Positions 53,417 through 62,720 of a DNA stretch of 64,000 nt are shown here, one piece after another. Origin of the DNA: CAYWMY01 sp046352935 (lineage in GTDB: Bacteria; Pseudomonadota; Gammaproteobacteria; Steroidobacterales; Steroidobacteraceae); contig JAXMGR010000008.1 of NCBI GenBank assembly GCA_046352935.1, positions 62,001 to 126,000 on the forward strand, written 5' to 3'. How positions within the stretch are numbered: the stretch's first letter is position 1; each line of letters starts with the position of its first letter. A program made the position numbers and the translations under genes. The notes below the pieces were generated by a model that did no database searches, was not told the DNA's origin, and was given only the letters and a program-made list of their open reading frames with translations.

Positions 53417-54673
53417 TCAGCGCACCTCAGCCTCGACGGGGAAGCGCTCGAAATAGAACCGGAAGCGCTCGCGCAGTGCGGCCGGGTCCGCGCCGAAATC
53501 CCTGCCGAGATCGTAGACGACCTGCCCTTCCCTGCCGCGTGGATGGTCCGCGACGTAGCCGACGAGCTGTGCGCGCGCCGCCGCATCCAGTTCCATACCG
53601 GCCGTGGCAAGGACACGCGCCATCATACCCATCGGGTCGGCCATGAAGCGCTGGAAGGGCGCGTCGAGGCCGCGGCCGCCCGGCACGAGATCGCGGTCGC
53701 GCACGCACGCGCGCAGCAGGTGCTCGATACGGTCGCTCCAGTACTCGAGCAGCGCCGGCAGCACCGGGCGCCGCCGATTCATGCGCTGCGTGTACGCCTG
53801 CATGGTGATCGTCGACTGGAGCACGGCCACCGGGTCGCGGTGCGTGAAGACGACCGTCGCGTCGGGAAAGGTCCGCAGGAGCGCGGGAATCTGCTCGAGA
53901 TGCTGCGGGCACTTGAGCACCCAGCGCTTGCGCTCGCCGCGGCGCCACTGCACGAGGCGCAGGACGTTCTTCATGTACTCGTAGTGCGGTGTCTGATCGT
54001 GCGCGTAGTAGTGGTCGCGCCATCGCGGCGTGTGGTACAGCCATTCGAAGTTGTACGAGGCGAAGTCCGGCCCCATGAGCTCGAGTTCTTCGTGGATGTG
54101 GTCCGGGTTCATCGGATGCATGGCCGCGATGAGCGGCGTCGCCTGCTGCATGCCGGCCCACGCCTCCGCGCAGCGCCGGTAGCGCGGATCGGTTTCGTCG
54201 CCGGGCGCGGGCTCGCCCGGCAGCGGCACCGGCTCGCAGGACTCCCAGAGCGGCAGCGAATGCAAGCGTCGGTCCGCGGCGAGCAGATTCACCATGTGCG
54301 TCGTGCCCGAGCGCGGCAGACCGACGACGATCAGCGGCTGCTCGATGGGTTCCTCGAGTATCCCGGGGTGGCGTCGCAGCACGTCGTGGATCAGCAGGCG
54401 GTTGCTCGCGTAGCGCACCAGATAGCCGTGCAGTACGGCGCGATGGAAGCGCGTCATGTCGGGATCGCCGTCCCATGACTCACGCAGCACCCGCAGACGC
54501 TCGCGGAAGTCATCGGGCCCGAAGTCCGCGAGCCCCGTGCGCCGGCGCGCGGCGTCCAGGATCGCCCGTTCGCTGAAGTCGACCGTCACCGTCTCGCCCC
54601 AGGCGAGCGCAGCGGCCTGCGCTGCGCTCAGTCGCGGTACGGCGAGATCGTCGATGTGAACGGCATTGCCCAC
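53417..54673 (-). CDS. Sulfotransferase-family protein
   Basis: A 418-residue protein starting at a GTG, three bases after the TetR gene. An N-terminal helical region of about 110 residues precedes the PAPS-type loop VVGLPRSGTTHMVNLL (115-130). Further on come KWVLKCPQHLEQ-like contacts (RWVLKCPQHLEQI) and THRDPVAVLQS. It is the full-length version of the truncated protein at the window start. The family is annotated as sulfotransferase, but no member of this branch with a known substrate comes to mind. Confidence 0.82.
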   Translation of the reverse strand: MGNAVHIDDLAVPRLSAAQAAALAWGETVTVDFSERAILDAARRRTGLADFGPDDFRERLRVLRESWDGDPDMTRFHRAVLHGYLVRYASNRLLIHDVLRRHPGILEEPIEQPLIVVGLPRSGTTHMVNLLAADRRLHSLPLWESCEPVPLPGEPAPGDETDPRYRRCAEAWAGMQQATPLIAAMHPMNPDHIHEELELMGPDFASYNFEWLYHTPRWRDHYYAHDQTPHYEYMKNVLRLVQWRRGERKRWVLKCPQHLEQIPALLRTFPDATVVFTHRDPVAVLQSTITMQAYTQRMNRRRPVLPALLEYWSDRIEHLLRACVRDRDLVPGGRGLDAPFQRFMADPMGMMARVLATAGMELDAAARAQLVGYVADHPRGREGQVVYDLGRDFGADPAALRERFRFYFERFPVEAEVR

Positions 54674-54676
54674 GGT

Positions 54677-55414
54677 CTAAGCCTCGACCAGCGCCCGCGC
54701 CTCCGGCGAGACCGGAGCCGAGAGCAGCGCGACGACGGAGTCCTCGAGATTCGCCACGAACAGGCGGGTCTCGACCGCCATCCGCCGCCCGCCGGAGAGC
54801 TCGAGCATGCGCGCGTGGTCGTCGAGCCCGTGGAACACCAGTTCCGAGGCGAGCAGCAGCCGCTGCTCGGCGATGACCCGCGGCAGGCGCGCCGCGCGCA
54901 GCGCCTGCAGCAGTACGCGGCGGAAGCGATCAGTGCGCGCCAGGCGCAGGGGGGATGCGGGAATGCCGCGTGCGGACAGCGTGTGCAGCGCGATGAGCTG
55001 TGAATTGATGCGGATGAACTCGCGCCCGCCGTCCGTGTCGTCGAGCTTCCCGGCCACGGGGCGCACGAAGGCACGGACGAGCGCCCGCAGCCGCCCTCGC
55101 CCGCCCGCGCGCGGCAGCGCCGCGAGCAGGACCGATCGCCGCGCCGCGATTCCCGGCACGTGCCGGTCGAGGATGGCCTGCACCAGCGCCTGCTTGTCGC
55201 CGAAGTGGTACTGGCAGGCGTTGCTGTTGCGCTGGCCGGCCGCCCTGCTGATCTCGATGAGCGAGACACCCTCGATGCCACGCGCCGCGAACAGCCGCTC
55301 CGCCACCGAAACGAGGCGTGCGCGCGTGGCGAGGCTGCGTCGCGTCGGGGGCCCGGGTGCCCGGTCGACGTCGTCCACCGCGGCGGGCATTCCTGCAGCA
55401 CGGGTACGCATCAT
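54677..55414 (-). CDS. TetR-family transcriptional regulator
   Basis: A 245-residue regulator with a typical N-terminal helix-turn-helix (about residues 28-78). The segment ARLVSVAERLFAARGIEGVSLIEIS leads to a recognition helix in the NSNACQYHFGDKQALVQAIL region. The longer Arg-rich C-terminal half is the ligand domain. It is inside the operon it probably controls, directly abutting the SDR stop. The AT-rich dyad at 57503-57525 upstream of that operon is its likely operator (inference). Confidence 0.88.
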   Translation of the reverse strand: MMRTRAAGMPAAVDDVDRAPGPPTRRSLATRARLVSVAERLFAARGIEGVSLIEISRAAGQRNSNACQYHFGDKQALVQAILDRHVPGIAARRSVLLAALPRAGGRGRLRALVRAFVRPVAGKLDDTDGGREFIRINSQLIALHTLSARGIPASPLRLARTDRFRRVLLQALRAARLPRVIAEQRLLLASELVFHGLDDHARMLELSGGRRMAVETRLFVANLEDSVVALLSAPVSPEARALVEA

Positions 55415-56164
55415 TCAGCCCATGACGCTGAAGCCGCCGTCCACCGGCAGCGTCTGGCCGGTGATGAAGCCGGCCGCTTCGCTCGTGAGAAAGAGCACGG
55501 CCCCGGCAATCTCTCCGGGCGTGCCGAATCGCTGCATGGGCGTTCGCAGGCGTGTCGGCTCGCTGTCGGGCGTGGCGAGGAAGTGCCCGGTCATGCGGCT
55601 CTCGATCAGACCCGCCGCGACCGCATTGACGCGGATACGCTCTTTCGCCCAGGCGACGGCGAGCGTTTTCGTGAGCTGGACGAGCCCGCCCTTGGCCGCA
55701 CCGTATCCGGGCACGACCTCGACGCCGAAGTACGAAGTCATCGAGGCGATGCCGACGATGCTGGCGCCCGCGGGAAGTCGGCTCGCCGCCAGCTTCGGGC
55801 GGCAGGCATGCGCCATGCGGTAGGCACCCAGCAGGTTGACGCGCACCGAGCGCTCGAAGATCTCCGGCTCGTACTCGTCCTGCGCCGCGAAGTTGCCGCC
55901 GGCATTGTTCACCAGGACGTCGAGCCGCGGCAGCGCGCCGGCGACCCGTTCGATCCCGGCAACGTCCTCGAGTCGCAACTGCAGGTACCGGTAGCCGCTG
56001 AAGTCCCCGGAGTACTCGCCCGGGCCGGCGCGCGTCCCGGTGATCGTCACGTCGGCGCCTGCGTCGCGATAGGCCGCAGCGATGCCGGCACCGATGCCGG
56101 AAGTCGCACCCGTCACCAGCACGCTGGCGCCGCCGTAGTCGAAGCGGGCATTCGTCCAGCTCAT
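55415..56164 (-). CDS. Short-chain dehydrogenase/reductase
   Basis: A 249-residue SDR with TGATSGIG, NNAG, Ser in GIASMTS and YGAAK. Between the first and second strand it is shorter than usual: the cofactor segment TRAGPGEYSGDF runs straight into the next strand. The ATG overlaps the stop of the metallo-hydrolase (ATGA). It is the second gene in the TetR operon. Confidence 0.86.
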   Translation of the reverse strand: MSWTNARFDYGGASVLVTGATSGIGAGIAAAYRDAGADVTITGTRAGPGEYSGDFSGYRYLQLRLEDVAGIERVAGALPRLDVLVNNAGGNFAAQDEYEPEIFERSVRVNLLGAYRMAHACRPKLAASRLPAGASIVGIASMTSYFGVEVVPGYGAAKGGLVQLTKTLAVAWAKERIRVNAVAAGLIESRMTGHFLATPDSEPTRLRTPMQRFGTPGEIAGAVLFLTSEAAGFITGQTLPVDGGFSVMG

Positions 56165-57468
56165 GGGGCACCCTCCGCGTTCGCGCTCCCGGTCTCGCCG
56201 AGCGCCGCCTCCAGTCGCCCGATCTGCGTGCCGAGCCAGCCCGTCTCCCAGAAGTTGCCGCCGCCCGAGCGCACGAGCAGCGCGCGATTCACGTCACGCG
56301 CGAGGCGCAGCGCATCCGGCGCACGCGGGGAGTGCGCGAGCGCCGCCTCGGCGAGGATCATCGCCGCTTCCGGATCCCCGCCATCGAGCCGCGCGCGCCC
56401 GCGCGTGACCACCGCGTCGCAGCCCGCGAGCGCGACGAGTTCCGGATAGACCTCACCCGGCTGAGTGGGATAGAGCTCGCTCGTCGCCCGGGCCTTGAAC
56501 CAACCCATGTACTGCTCCCAGATCGTGCGGACGGCCCAGCTCACCTTGCCGTAGCCCTCACCGACATGGAGCGCCGGCGGCAGCTGCACCTCGCGCATCA
56601 GCGTGAAGATGTCCCTGCCCGCGTTCATGCCCTCCAGCGTGCGGCGATGCACGTAGTCCACCGCCTGCTCGAGCCGGTCGAGACAGTCGCGAATCAGGTC
56701 ACGTCCCTCCACAGGCGCGAAATGCCCCGTGATCAGCAGTTCGGGCTCGAGTGCACGAACCCGGCGCAGCGACTCCAGATAGGGCTCGACGAAGCGATAA
56801 CGATCGCCGCGGATGGTGTTGAAGTTCGGGAAGTGCGGGAACAGCGGCCCGAACAGGTTCCCCGAGAACAGGATCCCGTGCTGCGGCAGCCAGACGACGC
56901 AGCTGTCGATGGTCTCGCCGCCCGGAGTCGAGTACAGCTCGAAGGTCAGCCCGCCCAGTTCGAATGCGAATGCATCGTCGAAGCTCACATCGGCGACCGG
57001 CACGTCCTGCTGTGGCGGTGCGGCGCACCCCGTGCCCGCGGGCGTCGAGCCACGCGCGGCCGCCGCGAGTGCTGCCGCGAACCAGATGCCGGCCTGCGCT
57101 TCACGCACCCGTTTGATGCGCTGGTCGTCGCGCTGGCAGAGCGGGAGATCGCGGTGAGCGACGAGCTTCGTGCCGGGCTCCCGGAAGAGCGCGACGCCGC
57201 CGACGTGGTCGACGTGGCCCTGGGTGAGGAGGATGTACGCGGTGGGTCCCGCGCAGACCGCGTCGAACAGCCGCCTGTGCACCGGGGCCTCGAATCCCAT
57301 GCCGGTATTGATGATCACCCGCCCCGCAGCGGTGCGCACCGCATAGGCATTCGACAGCCCCGTGGACTGCCAGATGAAATCCCGGATGGGGAGCGCCTGC
57401 TCCAGACGGGCGCTGTGGTTCGCGAAGAAGTCCGGGCGGTTCTCGACGAGCTGCCTGACCCTGTCCAT
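56161..57468 (-). CDS. Alkyl-sulfatase-like metallo-beta-lactamase-fold hydrolase
   Basis: A 435-residue protein. The ATG at 57468 has GGAAGG eight bases upstream. The N-terminal half is a metallo-beta-lactamase fold, but the metal motif HxHxDH reads QGHVDH, so the first His is Gln. The C-terminal half (VHRRTLEGMNAGRDIF to YMGWFKARATSELYP) resembles the dimerisation domain of SdsA-type alkyl sulfatases. It may therefore hydrolyse sulfate esters, but the altered site makes this uncertain. No signal peptide. It is the first gene of the operon 52364-57468. Confidence 0.8.
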   Translation of the reverse strand: MDRVRQLVENRPDFFANHSARLEQALPIRDFIWQSTGLSNAYAVRTAAGRVIINTGMGFEAPVHRRLFDAVCAGPTAYILLTQGHVDHVGGVALFREPGTKLVAHRDLPLCQRDDQRIKRVREAQAGIWFAAALAAAARGSTPAGTGCAAPPQQDVPVADVSFDDAFAFELGGLTFELYSTPGGETIDSCVVWLPQHGILFSGNLFGPLFPHFPNFNTIRGDRYRFVEPYLESLRRVRALEPELLITGHFAPVEGRDLIRDCLDRLEQAVDYVHRRTLEGMNAGRDIFTLMREVQLPPALHVGEGYGKVSWAVRTIWEQYMGWFKARATSELYPTQPGEVYPELVALAGCDAVVTRGRARLDGGDPEAAMILAEAALAHSPRAPDALRLARDVNRALLVRSGGGNFWETGWLGTQIGRLEAALGETGSANAEGAP

Positions 57469-57502
57469 CGCGCGCACCTTCCCCGCACCCGCCCTCGTGC
57501 CG

Positions 57503-57525
57503 TAAATTAAAAATAGCATATTAAT
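57503..57525. promoter_or_regulatory. AT-rich divergent promoter/operator region
   Basis: In DNA of about 68% G+C this stretch is almost pure A/T. It contains the dyad ATTAA (57506-57510) and TTAAT (57521-57525), ten bases apart. It lies between the divergent genes at 57468 and 57570 (101-base gap). Promoters and an operator for the TetR protein of the adjoining operon would be expected here. Confidence 0.5.
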
Positions 57526-57569
57526 CTGGTGCGGCGGCGGACCCGGAGTTCCGGCGGGAGGTCCCGGCG

Positions 57570-58034
57570 ATGACGACACTGAAGCAGCTCGGCCTGCCGC
57601 CGATCGCGCAGCTCGGCCACGTGGTGCGGGATCTCGAGGCCTCGATGGCGCTGTACGAGCCCCTCTACGGCCCGTTCACGACCATGGACGGCTCGGTACA
57701 GGGAGCGACCTACCGCGGGCGCATCGCGGACGTGAGGCTCGCCATCGCCTTCGGCCGCAGCGGCCACCTCGAGATCGAGCTCATCCAGTGGCAGGGCGGC
57801 GAGAGCCCCCACCGCGAGTTCATCGAGCGCGGTCGCGAGGGGATCCATCACGTGCAGTTCCGCGTCGAGGACTGTGACGGCTGGATCGCGAGGACGGTAC
57901 CGCTCGGCTTCGAGGTGGTCTGGTACCGGCGTTACAGCGCCGACACGACCTTCGCCTGTCTCGAGCGCCCCGGTGATCCCACGCTGATCGAGTTCCTGCA
58001 GATGCCGCCCGGCGGTCCCGGCACGCGCGCCTGA
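57570..58034 (+). CDS. VOC-family protein (glyoxalase/epimerase fold)
   Basis: A 154-residue protein with GGGAGG eight bases before its ATG. IAQLGHVVRDLEASMALYEPLYG opens the first half with a metal-type His, LEIELIQ gives a Glu, GIHHVQF gives the His of the second half and TLIEFLQM the last Glu. The four-ligand pattern is that of methylmalonyl-CoA epimerase and glyoxalase I. In a pathway releasing propionyl-CoA, an epimerase role is attractive but unproven. It is transcribed alone, divergent from the TetR operon. Confidence 0.83.
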   Translation: MTTLKQLGLPPIAQLGHVVRDLEASMALYEPLYGPFTTMDGSVQGATYRGRIADVRLAIAFGRSGHLEIELIQWQGGESPHREFIERGREGIHHVQFRVEDCDGWIARTVPLGFEVVWYRRYSADTTFACLERPGDPTLIEFLQMPPGGPGTRA

Positions 58035-58073
58035 GACCGCTCCGGCCCGGCCCGGCACCCGCCACGACCGACG

Positions 58074-59066
58074 CTACCGCAGCCCGGCGATGTGATCGAG
58101 GCTCGCGGCGAAATCATCGTGCGCGAAACCGGCGTCGAAGCCGTGCCGGTGCGCCTCGAGAATCAGCTGCAGCGCCCCGCGGGCCTGATAACAGCAGCGG
58201 CGGAACAAGGCATCGCCCTCGCGTGCCGAAGCGGAAAGATCCTGTCCGTACGCGCACCAGAAATCGTCGGGGATGTCGAGGAAGGAGAAGATCCACTCGG
58301 CAGCGGGATCGCCCCAGAAGGCCCGCTCGGCATCGAGTATCCCGCTGATCAGCCATCCTTCGTCCCGCTGCGTCACCAGGACATTGCGCGGCCACAGATC
58401 GCCGTGCACCAGGCGCGGGGGCCCGGCGCGATCGATCCGGGCCGCCCCCTGCCCCAGCAGCGCGCGGAAATGATCGAGACCCTCGACCTGCAGGCCCAGT
58501 TCGCCGATGTCGCTGGCCATCCCGGCCACGAGTTCCTGCAGCCACACACTGTAGCTCCGGCGGAGCGGCGCCGGTGACGGAAAGCCGAAGCCGCTGCCCC
58601 GCAGCGCATGGATCCGTCGCACATGGGTGCCGAACTGACGCCAGAGAGAGGCGCTGTCCTCGGCGCCCAGGCGCGGTGCCACCTCCGCCCACAGGTCCCC
58701 CGCCAGGCAGTCCTGCAGCACACAGTCGCGGGACACGACGGTGCCGGAGAAGTCGGTCGCCACCATGCGGGGGAAAACGGCAGCGGTCCTCGCCAGCAAG
58801 GGCTGGATCGTGCACTCCCGCCGCAGCGCCGCGGCCTCGTGGCGGAACAGGTGCGCGCGGCGCGGCGGGGCGAGACGCAGGATGAGTGGCGACCGACCGG
58901 CGAAGTGCAGGCGGTAGGTCGTGTTGAAGCGGCCGCCGGCGAGCGGCTCGCTCGCGCACAGATCCGTTCCCGCACCGAGCATGCGCCGGCACAGGGCCGC
59001 CAGCACCTCGTCGTCCACCGCCTCCTGCAGGACGCCGGGCTGGCGCGGCAGCTCGCGGTAGCGCAT
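58074..59066 (-). CDS. APH-family small-molecule kinase
   Basis: A 330-residue protein of the aminoglycoside phosphotransferase/choline kinase fold. Catalytic HGDLWPRN and the metal Asp in ILDAERAFWGDP are intact, and FNTTYRL fits the nucleotide-binding strand. An antibiotic role is unlikely here. APH-type kinases in acyl-CoA pathways (LvaA of the levulinate pathway; the N-terminal domain of ACAD10/11) phosphorylate 4-hydroxyacyl-CoAs so that the hydroxyl can be eliminated. Its neighbours are a CoA ligase and, four genes upstream, an acyl-CoA dehydrogenase. Last gene of the operon 58074-63932. Confidence 0.85.
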   Translation of the reverse strand: MRYRELPRQPGVLQEAVDDEVLAALCRRMLGAGTDLCASEPLAGGRFNTTYRLHFAGRSPLILRLAPPRRAHLFRHEAAALRRECTIQPLLARTAAVFPRMVATDFSGTVVSRDCVLQDCLAGDLWAEVAPRLGAEDSASLWRQFGTHVRRIHALRGSGFGFPSPAPLRRSYSVWLQELVAGMASDIGELGLQVEGLDHFRALLGQGAARIDRAGPPRLVHGDLWPRNVLVTQRDEGWLISGILDAERAFWGDPAAEWIFSFLDIPDDFWCAYGQDLSASAREGDALFRRCCYQARGALQLILEAHRHGFDAGFAHDDFAASLDHIAGLR

Positions 59067-59078
59067 CGACGGACCCGC

Positions 59079-60683
59079 TCAGCTGGCCCGATGGAGGCCG
59101 GGACCGCCGGCATCGAAGGCGGCGAGCAGCAGGTGTTCCCGGGGCTTTTCCGACGCCGTCTTGGGGATCTCCACCACGACCTGCAGGTAGCCGGGCACGA
59201 AGTTGCCCTCCAGCAGGGCGCGGCAGCGGGCAAAGACCGCTGCGACGTCGAAGCGCGCGGGGTCCACCGGCACCACCGCCGCGACGATGTCCTTGTCGCC
59301 CGGCGCCCGGGATCTGGCAGGGACCCCGTAGACGAACACGTCGTCGATCTGGGGATCCTCGGCGATCACCCGCTCGATGAAACCGGGATTGATGAAATCG
59401 CCGTTGCGGCGGATACCGCCGCCGCGCCGGTAATCGAAGTACAGCCAGCCGTCGGCATCGCGATGACCCATGTCGCCGCTGCGGTTCCATCCCTCGCGGA
59501 CCTTGCTGTGCGATGCCGAGGCATCGCCGAAGTACTCGACGCTCGCCTCGCCGGCTTCCGGACGGCAGCAGATCTCGCCGACGACGCCGGGTGGACACTC
59601 GTTGCCCTCTTCGTCGAGGATCTTCATGACGATGCCGGGAATCGGCCTGCCGATGGAACCGACCGGCCCGACCCCGGGTGGCTTGACGGCCATGCCGCCG
59701 CCGTCACTCGCGCCGTAGATCTCCAGGATGCCGACACCGAAGCGCTGTTCGAACGCCTCCCAGATCGCGGCCGGCATGCCGCCGCTGATCACGAGCCGCA
59801 CCGGGTTGTCGGCATCGTCGGCCCGCAGCGGTTCCGCAAACAGTGCCGTCGCCATGCCGCCGAGCACCGAGAACGTGGTGCAGCCGTACCGGCGGCAGAC
59901 GTCCCACAGCCTGGACTTGGTGAAGCGGCGGCTGAACACCGCCCGGTAGCCGCCGTGCAATGCCGGCATCAGCGCCGTCGCCTGTGCATTGCTGTGGGTG
60001 AAGGACAGCCCCGTGTACGGACGGTCGTCAGGGCGGTAGCCGTAGAGGCGGTCCAGCAAACCGGTCCGGCCCAGGCGCTGCACGTCGCCGACGATGCCTT
60101 TCGGATCGCCGGTGGTCCCGGAGGTGTAGATGATCTGCAGGGGATCGCTCAGGGCGACCGGGACCGCATCGACACGCTGCGGCGCCGCGGCCAGGACCGT
60201 GGTCAGCGGATCGGCACCCGCAACCGGCGCCGCGCCGTCCTCGCCGCTGGCCAGCGCCAGCAGCCAGGCGACACTCGGAGCCCGGACGCGAGCCGCCTGG
60301 ACCGCGCGCAGAGCATAGTCGGCCACGACGACGCCGCGGCAGCCGGCGTGTCGCAGCATGAAGGCCAGTTTGTCACCCTGCGTGCGCGGATCGATCGGCA
60401 CGAAGACGGCGCCGATGAGCGAGGCGGCGATCATTGCCTCGACGAACTCCGGGTGGTTGCGCATCATGATCGCGAAGCGGTCACCTTTGCGCATCCCCTG
60501 CCCGAGCAGATAGGCGGCGATGCGATGGCCGTTGTCGCGCAGTTGCGAATAGCTGCGTACTTCGTCCGGCGTCCTGCCACCGTCGAGACTGAAGTGCTCG
60601 AACGTCAGGACGTCGCGATCCGGCTGCTGCCCGGCGCGGATCTCGATCAGGTCGGACAACCGCAGTTCGTTGCGCGCATTCAT
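59079..60683 (-). CDS. Acyl-CoA ligase (CaiC/BaiB-like)
   Basis: A 534-residue AMP-forming ligase. The loop IIYTSGTTGDPKG, the GASDGGG region, and the hinge DYRRGGGIRRNGDFINPGFIE are present. The adenylation Lys lies in PKTASEKPREHL near the C-terminus. It resembles crotonobetaine/bile-acid CoA ligases, differing from the FadD19-like enzyme at 21014, so the two ligases probably activate different carboxylates, for example a side chain and a later ring-derived acid. It sits between an SCP-x-type thiolase (13-base gap) and the APH kinase (12-base gap). Confidence 0.88.
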   Translation of the reverse strand: MNARNELRLSDLIEIRAGQQPDRDVLTFEHFSLDGGRTPDEVRSYSQLRDNGHRIAAYLLGQGMRKGDRFAIMMRNHPEFVEAMIAASLIGAVFVPIDPRTQGDKLAFMLRHAGCRGVVVADYALRAVQAARVRAPSVAWLLALASGEDGAAPVAGADPLTTVLAAAPQRVDAVPVALSDPLQIIYTSGTTGDPKGIVGDVQRLGRTGLLDRLYGYRPDDRPYTGLSFTHSNAQATALMPALHGGYRAVFSRRFTKSRLWDVCRRYGCTTFSVLGGMATALFAEPLRADDADNPVRLVISGGMPAAIWEAFEQRFGVGILEIYGASDGGGMAVKPPGVGPVGSIGRPIPGIVMKILDEEGNECPPGVVGEICCRPEAGEASVEYFGDASASHSKVREGWNRSGDMGHRDADGWLYFDYRRGGGIRRNGDFINPGFIERVIAEDPQIDDVFVYGVPARSRAPGDKDIVAAVVPVDPARFDVAAVFARCRALLEGNFVPGYLQVVVEIPKTASEKPREHLLLAAFDAGGPGLHRAS

Positions 60684-60696
60684 GGCGGCACCCGGT

Positions 60697-61908
60697 TCAG
60701 CGCACCAGCACGGTGACGTTCATCGCCGCCACCTCGCCGCCGATGTTGCCCCCGCCGTTGTGGCAGAGCCCGATGCGCGCGCCTTCCACCTGGCGGGCAC
60801 CGGCCCGCCCGCGCAGCTGCGTGACGACCTCGGCGATCTGGGCCAGGCCCGTGGCGCCGACCGGATGGCCCTTGCGCAGCAGCCCCCCGGAGGTGTTCAC
60901 GGGGACCCGGCCACCGAGACGCGTTGCACCGTCGGCGAGCAGGGCGATGCAGTCCCCGGGCCGCGCCAGCTGCAGGTGTTCGTAGGTCAGCAGCTCGGTG
61001 ACCGCCGACGAATCGTGCAGTTCGACCACATCGAGATCGGACGGCGAAGCGCCGGCATCGTGATAGGCCTCGGCCACCGCGATCGAGGTGACGTTGTCGG
61101 CGGCGTCCGCTGCGTGCTCGTACCAGGAACGCACCACGCTCGCGAGCACGCGCACCGGCGTGCGGATGCCGAGCTGACGGGCCTTGCGCTCGCTGACCAG
61201 GACCACCGCCGAGCCGCCGTCGGCCAGCGGGCTGATCATCGGACGGGTCAGGGGTGCGGCGACCACCGGCTGCGCCAGCACGTCCTCGACGCTCAGCACC
61301 TGGGTGAACTGGGCGTTGGGATTGAGGCTGCCGTGGAAGGAGTTCTTCGCCGCCACCATCGCGAAATGCTCGACCGTCGCGCCATGCCGCGCCATGTAGT
61401 CGCGGGCCAGCACGCGATAGAAATCGGTGAACAGTGAACGGGGCCTGCCGTCGGCATCCGCTGGCGGCGTGGCGTGCTCGGCGATGAAGCGCGCCCGCTC
61501 CTCGACATCGACGGCGCCGCTGAAGGCGGCATAGCTCACGGCCTTGTCGGGGTGGTAGAGCTTCTCGAAGCCGACCGCGAGGACGGCGTCGTAGTACCCG
61601 GCCGAAACCATCATCGCCGCCTGGTTGAAGGCAGTGGCGCTGCTGCCGCAGGCATTCTCGATGTTGATGATCGGGATGCTCGGCAGGCCCAGCGTGGCGA
61701 GCGCGACCTGCCCGCGTATCGATTCCTGTCCGGTGACGATGCCCGAGGCGCAGTTGCCCACGTAAGCCGCCTCGATGTCGTCGACCCGCAGTCCCGCGTC
61801 GACGAGCGCCGCCCGCGCGGCCTCTCCGGCCAGCCACTTGATGCTGCGATCGAGGTGCTTGCCGAACTTCGTCAGGCCGACACCCGCCACCACCGCGTCG
61901 AGGCGCAT
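60697..61908 (-). CDS. SCP-x-type thiolase
   Basis: A 403-residue thiolase of the sterol carrier protein X group without an attached SCP2 domain. Unlike the other SCP-x-type proteins here its active site is complete: Cys87 in ENACGSS, His in KGHPVGATG, and Cys in LCHNGGGNIGG. It should cleave a branched or steroid 3-ketoacyl-CoA. It is preceded by a nitroreductase (one-base gap) and followed by a CoA ligase. Comamonas ScdJ would be a possible functional parallel (not tested). Confidence 0.87.
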   Translation of the reverse strand: MRLDAVVAGVGLTKFGKHLDRSIKWLAGEAARAALVDAGLRVDDIEAAYVGNCASGIVTGQESIRGQVALATLGLPSIPIINIENACGSSATAFNQAAMMVSAGYYDAVLAVGFEKLYHPDKAVSYAAFSGAVDVEERARFIAEHATPPADADGRPRSLFTDFYRVLARDYMARHGATVEHFAMVAAKNSFHGSLNPNAQFTQVLSVEDVLAQPVVAAPLTRPMISPLADGGSAVVLVSERKARQLGIRTPVRVLASVVRSWYEHAADAADNVTSIAVAEAYHDAGASPSDLDVVELHDSSAVTELLTYEHLQLARPGDCIALLADGATRLGGRVPVNTSGGLLRKGHPVGATGLAQIAEVVTQLRGRAGARQVEGARIGLCHNGGGNIGGEVAAMNVTVLVR

Positions 61909-61909
61909 C

Positions 61910-62698
61910 TCAGATCATCCCGCAGCGCGGCAGATCGTACCTGCGGCGCAGGGCCTCGACCTCCTCCTCGCGTCCGGGCAGCGGCGCCTCCGGCTGCAGC
62001 AGGCGGCTCTGCCGCAGCTCGGCCAGCACCGCCGGATCGCGCGGGAACGGATTGTCGTACGCGTTCAGCTGGAACAGCTGCTCGAACGGCAGGCGCGGCC
62101 GCTGGCCGCCGGCCTCCCGGCTCTCGGCGGGATAGCCGACCGTCTGCGCAACGACGATCCGCGCGGTGGGCGGCAGGCCGAAGGCCTTCTCCACGCGCTT
62201 CCAGTTCGGCGAACCCTGACAGCAGCAGCCCAGCCCGAGGTCGATCGCAACGAGGGTCGCCTGCGCCACCGCCTGGCCGAGGTCGAGATCGACGAGGCCC
62301 GGCGCCTTCATGGGCTCGGCGCCCCGGGTGAAGAGCGGCACCAGGGTCTGCTCCAGTTCATCGAAGCGGCCCTCGCCGTAACCGAGCGCCCCGCAGTGCA
62401 CCAGCTCGCGCAGCCGTTGCGGAGCGTGATCCATGGCCGTGGTCTCGACGTACCAGAGGATCACGACCGGCGCGAGCCCTATCTGGAACCCGCCCACCGG
62501 CGAAGGCAGGCTGGCCAGCTGTTCCTCCGTCGCCGTCGCCCGATGGACGACCAGCGCCCGGCCGGCGTTGTTGTTGCCGAAGTGCGAGGCCAGGCGCGCC
62601 GCCTCGAGCATCTTCTGGATCTTCTCGATCTCCACTGGCCGGTGCGGATCGAGGTAGCGATACGAGCGGCGGCTGCCGATGGCTTCTTGCACTTCCAT
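61910..62698 (-). CDS. Nitroreductase-family flavoprotein
   Basis: A 262-residue FMN-dependent protein. The N-terminal SRRSYRYLDPHRPVE with the Arg-Arg-Ser phosphate contact, and LGLGCCCQGSPNW before the C-terminal half, mark the nitroreductase fold. Such enzymes reduce or desaturate activated C=C and quinone systems as well as nitro groups. In this CoA-ester operon an enone reduction or ring dehydrogenation is more likely than nitro reduction. The C-terminal tail of about 40 residues is longer than in the core family. Confidence 0.84.
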   Translation of the reverse strand: MEVQEAIGSRRSYRYLDPHRPVEIEKIQKMLEAARLASHFGNNNAGRALVVHRATATEEQLASLPSPVGGFQIGLAPVVILWYVETTAMDHAPQRLRELVHCGALGYGEGRFDELEQTLVPLFTRGAEPMKAPGLVDLDLGQAVAQATLVAIDLGLGCCCQGSPNWKRVEKAFGLPPTARIVVAQTVGYPAESREAGGQRPRLPFEQLFQLNAYDNPFPRDPAVLAELRQSRLLQPEAPLPGREEEVEALRRRYDLPRCGMI

Positions 62699-62720
62699 TC
62701 GTGGTCTCCGGATCGGGTCG

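Noticed and set aside
58074..59066. Aminoglycoside resistance gene
   Set aside because: The fold is APH, but the gene is embedded in an acyl-CoA operon and has no other sign of a resistance cassette.
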